A stretch of 64,000 nt of DNA from assembly GCF_000685015.1 (NCBI RefSeq), contig NZ_BAYA01000001.1:124001-188000 (forward strand), read 5' to 3'. The translations under genes and the position numbers were made by a program. Of this stretch, positions 1 to 8,826 are shown piece by piece; positions within the stretch are counted from its first letter, which is position 1, and the number at the start of each line of letters is the position of its first letter. The notes beneath the pieces were generated by a model, which was not told where the DNA came from, did not search any database, and was given only the letters and a program-made list of their open reading frames with translations. The stretch is from Paraburkholderia bannensis NBRC 103871. GTDB taxonomy: Bacteria > Pseudomonadota > Gammaproteobacteria > Burkholderiales > Burkholderiaceae.

Positions 1-555
1 TCGAACTACCTGAACGCAGGTGTCGAGCCCACGCCGATGGGCAACGAAAATTTCACCGCCGCGCCCTCGGGCACCTTCGCGACGGGCGACGGCCTGCTCA
101 ACATCGCCGCCAACGAAACGCGTCAGTTCGAGAGCCTGTGCGACGTGATCGGCCGCGCCGACCTGCCGCGCGATGAACGGTTCGCCGCGCGCCATCTGCG
201 CAAGCAGCATCGCGCCGAACTCAAGGCCGAGATCGAAGCCGCCCTCGCCGCCGACAGCGCCGCGAACTGGGAAACGAAGCTGCTCGCGCGCGGCGTGCCC
301 GTGGGCCGCGTGCTGACGGTGCCGCAGGTTCTCGCGCATCCCCATCTGGCCGAGCGCCGCTTCGTGCGCGAATTCGCGCCGGCGCACGGTGAAGCCGCGC
401 AACGCGTCACGCGCGCGGGCCTGTGCCTGGGCGACGCCGATGCCGCGCCCTCCTCGCCTGCACCGACGCTCGGCGCGCACACGCGCGAAACGCTCGCACA
501 ACTTGGCTACGACGCCGCGCAGGTCGAAACGTTGCGCGCGCAAGGAGTGATCTGA
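1..555 (+). CDS. CaiB/BaiF (class III) CoA-transferase, C-terminal part
   Basis: The frame is open to the left edge, so only the last 184 codons are present. The visible part matches the end of class III CoA-transferases: 'GVEPTPMGNEN' and 'FATGDGLLNIAA' belong to the large domain, and 'LLARGVPVGRVLTVPQVL' with 'HPHLAERRFV' is the usual C-terminal signature. The family moves CoA from a donor such as succinyl-CoA to a carboxylic acid; the catalytic Asp lies outside the window. The stop is 2 bases before the next gene, whose ribosome binding site (AAGGAG) sits inside this end, so the two are co-translated. The pairing with a citryl-CoA-lyase-like gene suggests activation of a citrate- or citramalate-like acid before cleavage. 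The substrate is inference. Confidence 0.9.
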   Translation, partial: SNYLNAGVEPTPMGNENFTAAPSGTFATGDGLLNIAANETRQFESLCDVIGRADLPRDERFAARHLRKQHRAELKAEIEAALAADSAANWETKLLARGVPVGRVLTVPQVLAHPHLAERRFVREFAPAHGEAAQRVTRAGLCLGDADAAPSSPAPTLGAHTRETLAQLGYDAAQVETLRAQGVI

Positions 556-557
556 AC

Positions 558-1403
558 ATGACAAACGAAACGAAGAACGCCGACCTCGCTGCGCTGTGCG
601 CCGACTACTGGAGCACCTCGATCATCGACATCCACCCCGGCTCGATTGCCGTGCGCGGCTATCCGATCCAGGAACTGATCGGCCGCGTGAGCTTCCCGCA
701 GATGATCTGGCTGATGCTGCGCGGCGAACTCCCAGGGGACGATGAAGCCGCATTGCTTGAAGCAGCGCTGGTCGCTTCAGTGGATCACGGCCCGCACGCG
801 CCGTCGATTGCAATTTCGCGCATGGCGACGAGCTGCGGATTGCCGCTGAACGGCGCGATGGCTTCGGCGCTCAATGCGCTCGATGACGTGCATGGCGGCG
901 CAGGCCAGCAGGCGGTCGAACTCTATGCGTCGATTGCCGCGCTGCTGGACGCAGGCCGCACGCTGGACGAAGCCGTCGAAACGGGCGTCGATGCCTTCAT
1001 CGCCGAACACGGGAAGTACCTGCCGGGCTTCGGCCACCGCTTTCATCCGGTCGATCCGCGCGCGCGCCGCCTGCTGGAAATGGTCGATGCGCGCGTGGAA
1101 TCGGGCGTTATCGGCGGGCGCTACGCGCTGATCGCGCGCGGCGTCGAGGCGCTGCTGAAGAAGCGCAAGGACAAGCCGGTGCCCATGAATATCGACGGCG
1201 TCACCGCCGTGATTTATGCCGAACTGGGCTTCGCGCCCGAACTTGCACGCGGCGTCTTCTGTCTGTCGCGCGCCGTTGGCATTCTGGCGCACGCGTGGGA
1301 GCAGCGCGGGCGCGGGGAGCGCAACAAAGGGCCGATGCCGCGCCAGATGGCCTATGCGTACACAGGCCCGGCGCGCCGCCACCTGGACGGAACGCAGCGC
1401 TAG
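558..1403 (+). CDS. Citryl-CoA lyase / short citrate-synthase-fold protein
   Basis: 281 aa. It carries the conserved motifs of the citrate synthase superfamily: 'DDVHGGAG' (His112), 'GFGHRFHPVDPRA' (His160) and, near the C-terminus, 'SRAVGILAHAWEQ'. It is far shorter than citrate synthase (about 430 aa) and matches the short proteins annotated as citryl-CoA lyase, which correspond to the lyase part of ATP-citrate lyase. Likely reaction: reversible cleavage of a citryl-CoA-type thioester into acetyl-CoA and an oxoacid. The start is set by AAGGAG 10 bases upstream and by the 2-base gap to the CoA-transferase. Its stop codon shares the bases CTAG with the stop of the convergent IclR gene. Family is secure; the substrate is not. 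Confidence 0.85.
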   Translation: MTNETKNADLAALCADYWSTSIIDIHPGSIAVRGYPIQELIGRVSFPQMIWLMLRGELPGDDEAALLEAALVASVDHGPHAPSIAISRMATSCGLPLNGAMASALNALDDVHGGAGQQAVELYASIAALLDAGRTLDEAVETGVDAFIAEHGKYLPGFGHRFHPVDPRARRLLEMVDARVESGVIGGRYALIARGVEALLKKRKDKPVPMNIDGVTAVIYAELGFAPELARGVFCLSRAVGILAHAWEQRGRGERNKGPMPRQMAYAYTGPARRHLDGTQR

Positions 1404-2212
1404 CTGCCCGAACGCGCGCGTTGCGCAGCCCGCAGCGCGCGCGAGTCGCCGCCAAGCGCATCGGTCGCGCGCGCGGCGCAGTCGAACAGCGCGTCGAGGT
1501 TGGCTTCGACGAAGGCGCGGTCGATGCGCGAGCTCGGCCCCGCAAGCGTCATCACGCCGCGCAACGTGTCGTGCACGCCGAACACCGGCATCGACACGCC
1601 CGAGGTCTCGCGATCGCGCTCGCCCACCGACATGCAGTAGAACGCGCGTCGCGTCTCATCGAAGCTCTCGCCCGGCTCGCCGCCGAAGGCGAGCAGCGCC
1701 CGCCCGCCCGAGCCTGTTTCAAGCGGCAGCACGTCGCCCTCGCGCACGTGGTGGCGTACCACATGTTTCGAATCCACCCGATGCAGGCAGACGCGCACCG
1801 CGTTGTCGCGCACGTAAAACGAAACGCTCTCCCCGCTCTTTTCCGCAAGCTCGCGCATCAGCGGCAGCAGGATGTCGCCCAGATTGAGGCTGCGCTGATA
1901 AAGGGCGCCCAGCGCGAACGTGGCGGCCCCAAGCTGATAGCGTCCGTCGTCCAGACGCAGCAGCAGGCGATGCTGGATCAGCGCGCCCGCTAGCCGCAGG
2001 AGCGTACTCTTGTAGAGGCCCGTGCGGGCCGCGAGTTCGGCGAGCGTGAGCGCCCGGTCGTCGGGACGGAACGCGAACAGGATTGCACACGCGCGGTCGA
2101 TGACGGCGACGCCTTCTTCTTTCTTGAGCGCAGGTGTGTCGGGTTTGTCCGCGTGCATGGCGTTTGAAGCGGGGAGCAGGATAAGGAAAGAGCCTGATTT
2201 TACGCGATCCAT
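1400..2212 (-). CDS. IclR family transcriptional regulator
   Basis: 270 aa. An N-terminal winged helix-turn-helix lies at about residues 32-90 ('LTLAELAARTGLYKSTLLRL', 'DGRYQLGAATFALG'). The IclR effector domain follows ('SVSFYVRDNAVRVCLHRV', then 'SGVSMPVFGVHD'). The start chosen has AGGAGG four bases upstream; the internal Met19 has no such site, so the longer form is preferred although its first 30 residues are poorly conserved in style. It is convergent with the citryl-CoA lyase and overlaps it by 4 bases. It probably controls the CoA-transferase/lyase operon, since IclR proteins usually govern adjacent acid catabolism genes. That target is inferred from position only. Confidence 0.9.
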   Translation of the reverse strand: MDRVKSGSFLILLPASNAMHADKPDTPALKKEEGVAVIDRACAILFAFRPDDRALTLAELAARTGLYKSTLLRLAGALIQHRLLLRLDDGRYQLGAATFALGALYQRSLNLGDILLPLMRELAEKSGESVSFYVRDNAVRVCLHRVDSKHVVRHHVREGDVLPLETGSGGRALLAFGGEPGESFDETRRAFYCMSVGERDRETSGVSMPVFGVHDTLRGVMTLAGPSSRIDRAFVEANLDALFDCAARATDALGGDSRALRAAQRARSGS

Positions 2213-2454
2213 TCAGCCTCCTGCGAGGCTTGCGCGACGTTTGCACACAAGGCGCGTACCGGCGCGCGGTTTGATTTCGGTCTAGAACGCTGCATGCGCG
2301 CGGCCACTGGCGCGCCGCAGTGCGTTGCGGCCCAGTACGATGACAAACCCGGCGATGCACTTAGGAGCGCTCAGGGGCGCAGAACGCAGCGCTCATCGAC
2401 ATGCCGGCAGCAGCGCCGCCTCAGTTCACCTCACGTCAGATGGGAATACACGCC

Positions 2455-3282
2455 ATGTCCGATACGAAGACGAAGAAGGCCTCGAAAGCAACCTCGCCGC
2501 AGCCCGAAGAAAAACTCAGCGACAAGGCCTATGAAAAGACGCTGCGCCACCTGCACGAAGAACTCGTGAAGATGCAGGAATGGGTGGTGAAAAGCGGCGC
2601 GAAGGTCTGCGTCCTGTTCGAGGGCCGCGACGGCGCCGGCAAAGGCGGCACCATCAAGGCGATCACGGAGCGCGTCAATCCGCGCGTGTTCCGCGTCGTC
2701 ACCACGCCCGCGCCCACCGAGCGCGAAAAGAGCCAGATGTATTTCCAGCGCTACCTGCCGCATCTGCCCGCTGCGGGCGAAGTCGTGATCTTCGACCGCA
2801 GCTGGTACAACCGCGCGGGCGTCGAGCGCGTGATGGGTTTCTGCACGCCGGAGCAGGTGCAGGAGTTTCTGGTGTCGGTGCCGCTGATCGAGCGCGCCAT
2901 CGTGCATTCAGGCGTGATCCTGCTGAAATACTGGCTCGACGTCAGCCCCGAGGAGCAGACGCGCCGCCTTGAAGCGCGCATCACCGACGAACGCAAGATC
3001 TGGAAACTCTCGCCGATGGATCTGGAGTCCTACCATCGCTGGTATGACTACTCGCGTGCGCGCGACGAGATGTTCGAGAAAACCGATACGAATTTCGCGC
3101 CCTGGTATTTCCTGCATGGGGACGACAAGCAGCGCGCGCGGCTGAACATCATCGCGCACCTGTTGAGCAAGGTGCCCTACGAGGAGGTGCCGCGCGAGAA
3201 GGTCAAGCTGCCGCGCCGCCAGAAAGCGGACGGCTATCAGGATCCCGATTACGCCTATAACCGCGTGCCGCTGGTGTACTGA
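2455..3282 (+). CDS. ppk2: Polyphosphate kinase 2 (PPK2)
   Basis: 275 aa, the normal size for a one-domain class I PPK2. Walker A is 'EGRDGAGKGGT' (about residues 56-66), Walker B 'VVIFDRSWYNRAGVE' (110-124), and the lid-region 'ITDERKIWKLSPMD' follows. The family transfers phosphate between polyphosphate and nucleoside diphosphates, usually favouring ADP or GDP phosphorylation, in the cytoplasm. Met1 of 'MSDTKTKKAS' is chosen because the residues before it look non-coding and PPK2 proteins begin with such a short basic tail; 'ATGGGAATACAC' 15 bases upstream is a possible alternative start. It is divergent from iclR across 242 bp and ends 2 bases from the stop of the convergent LacI gene. Confidence 0.95.
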   Translation: MSDTKTKKASKATSPQPEEKLSDKAYEKTLRHLHEELVKMQEWVVKSGAKVCVLFEGRDGAGKGGTIKAITERVNPRVFRVVTTPAPTEREKSQMYFQRYLPHLPAAGEVVIFDRSWYNRAGVERVMGFCTPEQVQEFLVSVPLIERAIVHSGVILLKYWLDVSPEEQTRRLEARITDERKIWKLSPMDLESYHRWYDYSRARDEMFEKTDTNFAPWYFLHGDDKQRARLNIIAHLLSKVPYEEVPREKVKLPRRQKADGYQDPDYAYNRVPLVY

Positions 3283-3284
3283 CG

Positions 3285-4319
3285 TTACCTGAGCCGCGCG
3301 GCGAGTCGTGCAGGATCGGCCTGCGCGACCGAGGCGCGCATCGTCACGCTTACGTCGAAGCGGCGCTCGATTTCCCAGTCCGTGCCGTAACACTGGTTGA
3401 TGAGCCAGCGCACGGCGTTGCGCGTGAGTTCGGCCGTCGGGATATGGACGGAGGTGAGCGCCGGGGCCATATAGGCCGCCGAATAATCATCGTCATAGCC
3501 GATCACGGACACATCGCGCGGCACCGAAATCCCCGCATGCTGCAGGCGCGCGAGCGCCGACATTGCCATCGTGTCGTTCGCGCAGAACAGGCCCGTGAAA
3601 CGCCGCTTCGAATCGAGCAGCTTGCCCGCCGCCGCATAACCGCCCTCGGGCGAGAAGTCCGACACGACGAGCGGCACCTGTTCACGCGCAATGCCCTGGC
3701 GCTCCAGTTCGGCGAAGAAACCATCCAGACGCGCCTGATTGTCCGAGGAACTGGCCGTGCCGCCGATGGCCGCGATTTCGCGGTGGCCGTGCTCGATCAG
3801 CGTGCGCGCAGCGAGCTCGCCGCCGTGAAAGTGATCCGCGCAAAACGACGCCTCGGGCATCTGGTCGAAGGCGCGGTTCAGGAACGCCATGCGCGGATGC
3901 AGTGCGTGCAGCATGCCCAGATCGTCGTCGTGCAGATCGTGGCTGATGACCACTACGCCATCGCAATCGCGGCCGATCAGGAAACGCACCGCCTCGATGG
4001 CCTGCTCGCGCGGCGAGGCTTCGCCGCAACCGGTCGCCACCACGACGTGACGGCGCACCGCGCGCAGCTCGGTATCGGTCTCCTTGAGGATCGTGCCGTA
4101 GTACGAGCCGAAAAACGTCGGCACAAAAATGCCGATGATGCCAAGCGACTGCGTCGCCATCGCCCGGCCGATCGACGAAGGCCGGAAGTTCAGTTGCTCG
4201 ATCGCGGCCTGCACGCGCGCGGCCGCGTCGGCCGACACCGGCCCCTTGCCCGAGATCGCCCGCGAGGCCGTGGACAGGCCCACGCCAGCGAGTGTTGCCA
4301 CGTCTTTCAGGGTTGCCAC
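3285..4319 (-). CDS. LacI family regulator of the beta-glucoside cluster
   Basis: 344 aa. The LacI helix-turn-helix and hinge are at residues 3-55 ('LKDVATLAGVGLSTASRAIS'). A periplasmic-binding-protein-like effector domain follows ('IIGIFVPTFFGSYYG', 'GLFCANDTMAMSAL', 'VSVIGYDDDYSAAYMAP'). It is the last gene of a minus-strand cluster made of a GH1 beta-glucosidase and a sugar ABC transporter, 74 bp after the ATPase gene. The best operator candidate is the palindrome GTGGAAGCGCTTCCAC upstream of the beta-glucosidase, which has the central CG and AAGC/GCTT halves typical of this family. Repression relieved by a glucoside is the expected mode; the ligand is inference. Confidence 0.9.
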   Translation of the reverse strand: MATLKDVATLAGVGLSTASRAISGKGPVSADAAARVQAAIEQLNFRPSSIGRAMATQSLGIIGIFVPTFFGSYYGTILKETDTELRAVRRHVVVATGCGEASPREQAIEAVRFLIGRDCDGVVVISHDLHDDDLGMLHALHPRMAFLNRAFDQMPEASFCADHFHGGELAARTLIEHGHREIAAIGGTASSSDNQARLDGFFAELERQGIAREQVPLVVSDFSPEGGYAAAGKLLDSKRRFTGLFCANDTMAMSALARLQHAGISVPRDVSVIGYDDDYSAAYMAPALTSVHIPTAELTRNAVRWLINQCYGTDWEIERRFDVSVTMRASVAQADPARLAARLR

Positions 4320-4393
4320 GTCTGGTTCTTCCCTTGGTCTTTTGTCGTATCGGGGGCGCTTGAACAGTGCTTTGGTGTTGCTTCAGTGCTGCC

Positions 4394-5491
4394 TCAGAGT
4401 CGCTCGCCGCCCGCTTCGTCGAACAGCGAGACATGCTGGACATCGATCTCGAACGGCACCGGCGCACCGCTTGCCAGCGGCGCCTTGTCCTGATCGATCG
4501 ACGCGATCTGGACGCCATGATAATCGAGCCAGAGCACGCGGTGATTACCCATCGGTTCGACTAACGTGAGCGTGCCTTTCAGCGGCTCCTGCTGCGCGGC
4601 GCCCCGCCCGCCCGCGCGCACGTCCTCGGGGCGCACGCCCAGCACGCAGGGCCGCGTGAGGTCGGGCGCGCCCTTGAACGCGTAGTTCGTCACGTCGACA
4701 GACAGTTGCGGGCCGCGGAACCACAGTTTGCCTTCGTCGGCCTGGAGCGTGCCGCGCAGCAGGTTCATCGGCGGCGTGCCGAGAAAAGTCGCGACGAACA
4801 GGTTCTCGGGACGTGCGTAGACTTCGGCGGGCGTGCCGAATTGCTGGATCACGCCGCCCTTCATCACGGCCATGCGCGTGGCGAGCGTCATCGCCTCCAC
4901 CTGGTCGTGCGTCACATAGATCATCGTTGCGCCCAGTTGCTGATGCAGTTGCTTCAGTTCGCGGCGCAGCTCGGTGCGCAGTTTGGCGTCGAGGTTCGAC
5001 AGCGGTTCGTCGAACAGGAAGACGTCCGCCTCGCGCACCAGCGCCCGGCCGATCGCCACGCGCTGGCGCTGGCCGCCGGAAAGCTGCGCGGGCTTGCGCG
5101 AAAGCAGCGGGCCGAGCTGGAGCATATCGGCGGCGCGCTTCACGCGGCGCTCGATCTCGGGCTTGGGCGTGCCGTTGATGCGCAGCGCGAACGACATGTT
5201 GCGCTCCACGTTCATGGTCGGATACAGCGCGTAGGACTGGAACACGAGCGCCACGCCGCGATCTTTCGGATCGGCCCAGGTCATGTCCTCGCCGCCGATC
5301 TCGATGCTGCCGTCCGTCACGTCGATCAGGCCCGCGATGCTGTGCAGCAAGGTGGACTTGCCGCAGCCCGAGGGGCCGAGCAGCACCACGAATTCGCCGG
5401 CGCGCACATCGAGGTCGAGGGCCTCGATCACGGTGTTCGCCCCAAGCTCGATGCGCAGGTTGCGCACCGATACGTTCGCCAGATTCGTCAT
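4394..5491 (-). CDS. Sugar ABC transporter ATP-binding protein (MalK/UgpC type)
   Basis: 365 aa. Walker A is 'GPSGCGKST' (residues 39-47), the ABC signature 'LSGGQRQRVAIGRAL', Walker B 'VFLFDEPLSNLDAKLR', followed by the switch His in 'MIYVTHDQVEAMT'. About 130 C-terminal residues form the MalK-type TOBE regulatory domain, as in ATPases of CUT1 sugar importers. It would energise the two permeases encoded just upstream, with a gap of 37 bp. The start has GAGAG about 6 bases upstream. Such ATPases can serve several CUT1 systems, so exclusive use by this cluster is not certain. Confidence 0.95.
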   Translation of the reverse strand: MTNLANVSVRNLRIELGANTVIEALDLDVRAGEFVVLLGPSGCGKSTLLHSIAGLIDVTDGSIEIGGEDMTWADPKDRGVALVFQSYALYPTMNVERNMSFALRINGTPKPEIERRVKRAADMLQLGPLLSRKPAQLSGGQRQRVAIGRALVREADVFLFDEPLSNLDAKLRTELRRELKQLHQQLGATMIYVTHDQVEAMTLATRMAVMKGGVIQQFGTPAEVYARPENLFVATFLGTPPMNLLRGTLQADEGKLWFRGPQLSVDVTNYAFKGAPDLTRPCVLGVRPEDVRAGGRGAAQQEPLKGTLTLVEPMGNHRVLWLDYHGVQIASIDQDKAPLASGAPVPFEIDVQHVSLFDEAGGERL

Positions 5492-5528
5492 CGTTCGTCT
5501 CTCGTTCGTTTCGTGTTGAGCCCTGCTT

Positions 5529-6464
5529 TCACCCTTTCACCGCGCCCGACGCGATCCCGCGTACGAACCAGCGCCCCGACACGAAATAGATCGCCAGCGG
5601 CACGAGCGAAGTGAGAATCGTCGCGGCCATGTTGACGTTGTAGAGCCGCTCGCCGGTGGTGGTGTTGATGATGTTGTTGAGCTGCACGGTCATCGGCAGG
5701 TTGTGCGTGCCCGCGAACACGAGGCCCAGGATGTAGTCGTTCCAGATGCCGGTGACCTGCATGATGATGGCGACCACGATGATGGGCACCGACATCGGCA
5801 GCATCAGTTGCGCGAAGATGCGCCAGAAGCCGCCGCCGTCGATGCGCGCCGCCTTGAACAGCTCCTGCGGCAGCGACGCATAGTAGTTGCGGAACAGCAG
5901 CGTCATCACCGGCATGCCGAAGATCGTGTGGATCACCACGATGCCGGGCAGCGAGCTGAACAGGTGCACCGTCGCCAGCACGCGCACGAGCGGATAGACC
6001 ATCACCTGCACAGGGATGAAGGCACCCATGAGCAGCACCGCGAACAGCACGCCCGCGCCGCGCGGCTTCCAGAACGAGAGCGCATAGCCGTTCACCGCGC
6101 CCATGGCGATCGAGATGATCGTGCTGGGCACGACGATGCGCACGGAGTTCCAGAAGCCCACGCGGATGCCCGCGCATTCCAGCCCCGTACACGCTGAAGC
6201 CCAGGCGTCCTGCCAGGGCGCAAACGTCAGGTGACGCGGCAGCGCCAGCAGATGGCCGAGACGGATTTCCTCCATCGGCTTCACCGACGTCACGAGCATC
6301 ACGTAGAGCGGCAGCAGGAAAAACAGGGCGGCAATAATCAGGAAGCCATAGATACCCAGGCGCGCGGGCGTCAGGCGGCTGCGCCTGGGCTTGCCCTTCG
6401 TGCCGGGCGCACGGCGCGCCACGCGTGGGATGGCGCCTGCGGAATCGGTCAGTGGCGCGCTCAT
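5529..6464 (-). CDS. Sugar ABC transporter permease (MalG-like)
   Basis: 311 aa with six predicted membrane helices, the first in 'LGIYGFLIIAALFFLLPLYV'. The permease EAA loop is 'ELFKAARIDGGGFWRIF' near residue 205. The frame is open much further upstream, but that extension runs antisense-like through the preceding permease. The ATG at 6464 has AAGGAG upstream and overlaps the TGA of the other permease (ATGA), so translation is coupled. It pairs with the MalF-like permease to form the membrane channel of the CUT1 importer. Confidence 0.93.
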   Translation of the reverse strand: MSAPLTDSAGAIPRVARRAPGTKGKPRRSRLTPARLGIYGFLIIAALFFLLPLYVMLVTSVKPMEEIRLGHLLALPRHLTFAPWQDAWASACTGLECAGIRVGFWNSVRIVVPSTIISIAMGAVNGYALSFWKPRGAGVLFAVLLMGAFIPVQVMVYPLVRVLATVHLFSSLPGIVVIHTIFGMPVMTLLFRNYYASLPQELFKAARIDGGGFWRIFAQLMLPMSVPIIVVAIIMQVTGIWNDYILGLVFAGTHNLPMTVQLNNIINTTTGERLYNVNMAATILTSLVPLAIYFVSGRWFVRGIASGAVKG

Positions 6465-7408
6465 GCTCGCTCTCCTTTGCTGGCCATGCGGTTTCTCGCG
6501 TACAGGACGGGCGCGAGGATCGCGAGCACCGTGGCCAGCAGCACGATCGACGCAGCCGACGCCAGGCCGATATTCGCGCGATTGAACAGGTAGTCCATGA
6601 TGAACTTGCCGGGCACTTCGCTTGCCGTGCCGGGGCCGCCCTGGGTCATCGCGACGACGGCGTCGTAGAGCTTCACGACCATCACGAACAGCAGCACGAA
6701 GGCCGTGGACACGGACGTCTTGAGCATCGGCACGACGATGCTCGCGTAGACGCGCCAGCGCGGAATGCCGTCGAGACGCGCGGCCTTCCAGATCTCCTCG
6801 TCGATGCCGCGCAGCCCCGCGAGCAGCAGCGCCATCACGAGGCCCGACGCCTGCCACACGGTCGCGATCACGAGCGTGTAGATCGCAAAGCGCTGCGAGA
6901 CGATCCAGTCGAACTGCGCATGTTCGAAGCCCATCTGCCGCAGCACCGCCTGCACGCCCAGCTCCGGATTCAGGATCCATTGCCACACGAGGCCGGTTGC
7001 GACGAACGACATCGCATACGGATAGAGGAAGACCGTGCGCAGCGCACCTTCGGCGGCCACGCGCTGGTCGATGAAAATGGCCAGCAGCAGCCCGATCGCG
7101 AGGCAGGCGACGATAAAACACACGCCGTAGATGGCGAGGTTTTGCAGCGACACGATCCAGCGTTCGGTGTTGAAGAGGCGCACGTACTGCGTCACGCCAG
7201 CGAACGTATTGGACGGCAGCGAGCGCGAATAGCTCATCGACACGCGCGCCGTCCAGAGCATCGTGCCCAGATACGCGAACACGACCGTGGCCGCCATCGG
7301 CAGCAGCGCGATCCATGCGGCGAGCGAGATGCGCCGCCGCATGGGGCGCACTGCACGCGCCTGCCGTTTCGACCGCTGTTTGGTTTCGTCCAGCTTGAGC
7401 GCGTACAT
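6461..7408 (-). CDS. Sugar ABC transporter permease (MalF-like)
   Basis: 315 aa. A basic N-terminal tail ('KQRSKRQARAVRPMRRR') precedes six predicted membrane segments. The EAA loop is 'EEIWKAARLDGIPRWRVY', which contacts the ATPase. It starts 6 bp after the binding-protein stop and ends in an ATGA overlap with the second permease, so binding protein, permeases and ATPase form one transcription unit. Expected function: inner-membrane half-channel for a glucoside or oligosaccharide. Confidence 0.94.
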   Translation of the reverse strand: MYALKLDETKQRSKRQARAVRPMRRRISLAAWIALLPMAATVVFAYLGTMLWTARVSMSYSRSLPSNTFAGVTQYVRLFNTERWIVSLQNLAIYGVCFIVACLAIGLLLAIFIDQRVAAEGALRTVFLYPYAMSFVATGLVWQWILNPELGVQAVLRQMGFEHAQFDWIVSQRFAIYTLVIATVWQASGLVMALLLAGLRGIDEEIWKAARLDGIPRWRVYASIVVPMLKTSVSTAFVLLFVMVVKLYDAVVAMTQGGPGTASEVPGKFIMDYLFNRANIGLASAASIVLLATVLAILAPVLYARNRMASKGERA

Positions 7409-7414
7409 GGGCCG

Positions 7415-8656
7415 TCAGCTCTTGATCGCCGAGGCGAACGCTTTCTGCGCGTCGTCCACCGACTGGTTCTTGTTCCAGAAGTTGGTGATGACGTCCTGGA
7501 GCGAGCCCTGCACATCGGGCGGAATCAGCATTTCCGGGTTCGGCAACTGGCGCGCCTTGTCCTTCATGATGTTCATGCCCTCCTTCGCGCAGACGTCGAA
7601 GCCCGCGGTATCCACGTCAAGGCGAATCGGAATCGAGCCCTTCTTCTCGCTGAACGCGGCCTGCGCCTTGGGCGACGTCATCACCGACGCCAGCAGCTGT
7701 TGCGCCTTTACGGCTTGCGGGTTGTCGGTCTTCGGGAACACGAAGGCGTCGCCCGCGATCATGTACGGCGAGTTCGCGAAACCCGGGAAGCAGCCGAAGT
7801 CCTTGCCCGCGACCTGTTTCGCGTTGGAGAACTCGCCCTTGGCCCAGTCGCCCATGATCTGCATGCCGGCCTTGCCCGAAATCACGAGCGCCGTCGCGTC
7901 GTTCCAGTTGCGCCCCGGCGAGCCCGCATCGACATAGTTGTGCAGGCGCTTGAAGGTCGCGAGCACGTTCTTGAAGGCGGGCGAGTTGACGGCGCCGGCG
8001 TCGCGGTCGCGATAGACCTTCATGTAGAGATTGCGATCCATGTCGGCGAAGATCGCGTCGAAGGTGATCTTCTCCTGCCAGGCCTGGCCGCCGAGCGCGA
8101 GCGGAATCACCCCGGCCGCCTTGAGCTTGTCGAGATCGGCGAACAGTTCGTCCATGCTCTTCGGCTCGCTGGCGATGCCCGCTTTCGCGAACACGGGCTT
8201 CGAGTAGAAGAACCAGTCCTGCATATGGATATCGACGGGCGCGGCGTAAAAGTGGCCGTTGACCTTGATCTGGTTGAGCACCGGTTCGGGCAGGATGCCG
8301 TTCCAGTTTTCCTTCGCGGCGACCGCATCGACATTGTTCAGGAGTCCCTGGTCGATGAGGTCGTGAAACTGCTTCGAGGTGTTGAACTGCGCGGCGGTGG
8401 GCGGATCGCCGCCGACGATGCGGTTGATTGCCGTGGCGCGCGCCTGGTCGGCGCCCGCGACTGCGTTGTCGACCCACTGGCCGCCCGCCTGGTCGTAGGC
8501 TTGCGCGAACTGCTTGATGGCGGCCGATTCGCCGCCCGATGTCCACCAGTGAATCACATTGGCCTTGAGCGGCGCGTCGGCCGCGTGGGCGCCGAGCGCT
8601 CCGGCCAATGCCAGCGCGGCGACGATGCCGCGCAGGACAGGTGCGTTTTGCTTCAT
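7415..8656 (-). CDS. Sugar ABC transporter substrate-binding protein
   Basis: 413 aa. A Sec signal peptide (residues 1-25, 'ALALAGALGAHAADA') precedes a family-1 extracellular solute-binding protein. Aromatic residues likely to stack on sugar are seen in 'VIHWWTSGGE', 'DIHMQDWFFYSKPVF' and 'GDWAKGEFSNAK'. This class includes glucose/mannose and cellobiose binders. GGAGGAG lies about 5 bases before the ATG. The gene follows the beta-glucosidase by 170 bp on the same strand. Because the enzyme shows no signal peptide, the importer probably brings in intact beta-glucosides that are then hydrolysed in the cytoplasm. The exact ligand is inference. Confidence 0.94.
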   Translation of the reverse strand: MKQNAPVLRGIVAALALAGALGAHAADAPLKANVIHWWTSGGESAAIKQFAQAYDQAGGQWVDNAVAGADQARATAINRIVGGDPPTAAQFNTSKQFHDLIDQGLLNNVDAVAAKENWNGILPEPVLNQIKVNGHFYAAPVDIHMQDWFFYSKPVFAKAGIASEPKSMDELFADLDKLKAAGVIPLALGGQAWQEKITFDAIFADMDRNLYMKVYRDRDAGAVNSPAFKNVLATFKRLHNYVDAGSPGRNWNDATALVISGKAGMQIMGDWAKGEFSNAKQVAGKDFGCFPGFANSPYMIAGDAFVFPKTDNPQAVKAQQLLASVMTSPKAQAAFSEKKGSIPIRLDVDTAGFDVCAKEGMNIMKDKARQLPNPEMLIPPDVQGSLQDVITNFWNKNQSVDDAQKAFASAIKS

Positions 8657-8826
8657 TACGTCTCCTCCGGTTATGCCGGCTTTCTATACAGGTAGATGAA
8701 GTCAAACTGTCGCGGTGATACGGGTGGCTGTGCGCGCGCGGTTCAGCGGCTTTTTTACTTCCCCTGTTGACGCATTCTCGCGGCGCGCAGCCGGTACAGC
8801 AATGACGCAATGACGCTAGCGACCGC

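Noticed and set aside
5529..7316. 595-codon frame that would fuse the MalG-like permease to an upstream extension
   Set aside because: The extension is an alternate frame of the MalF-like permease. The ATG at 6464 has AAGGAG and an ATGA overlap.
6425..8695. Very long plus-strand open frame (over 750 codons) opposite the sugar ABC genes
   Set aside because: It is antisense to genes with clear homology; its His/Arg-rich translation is what high GC gives in the opposite frame.
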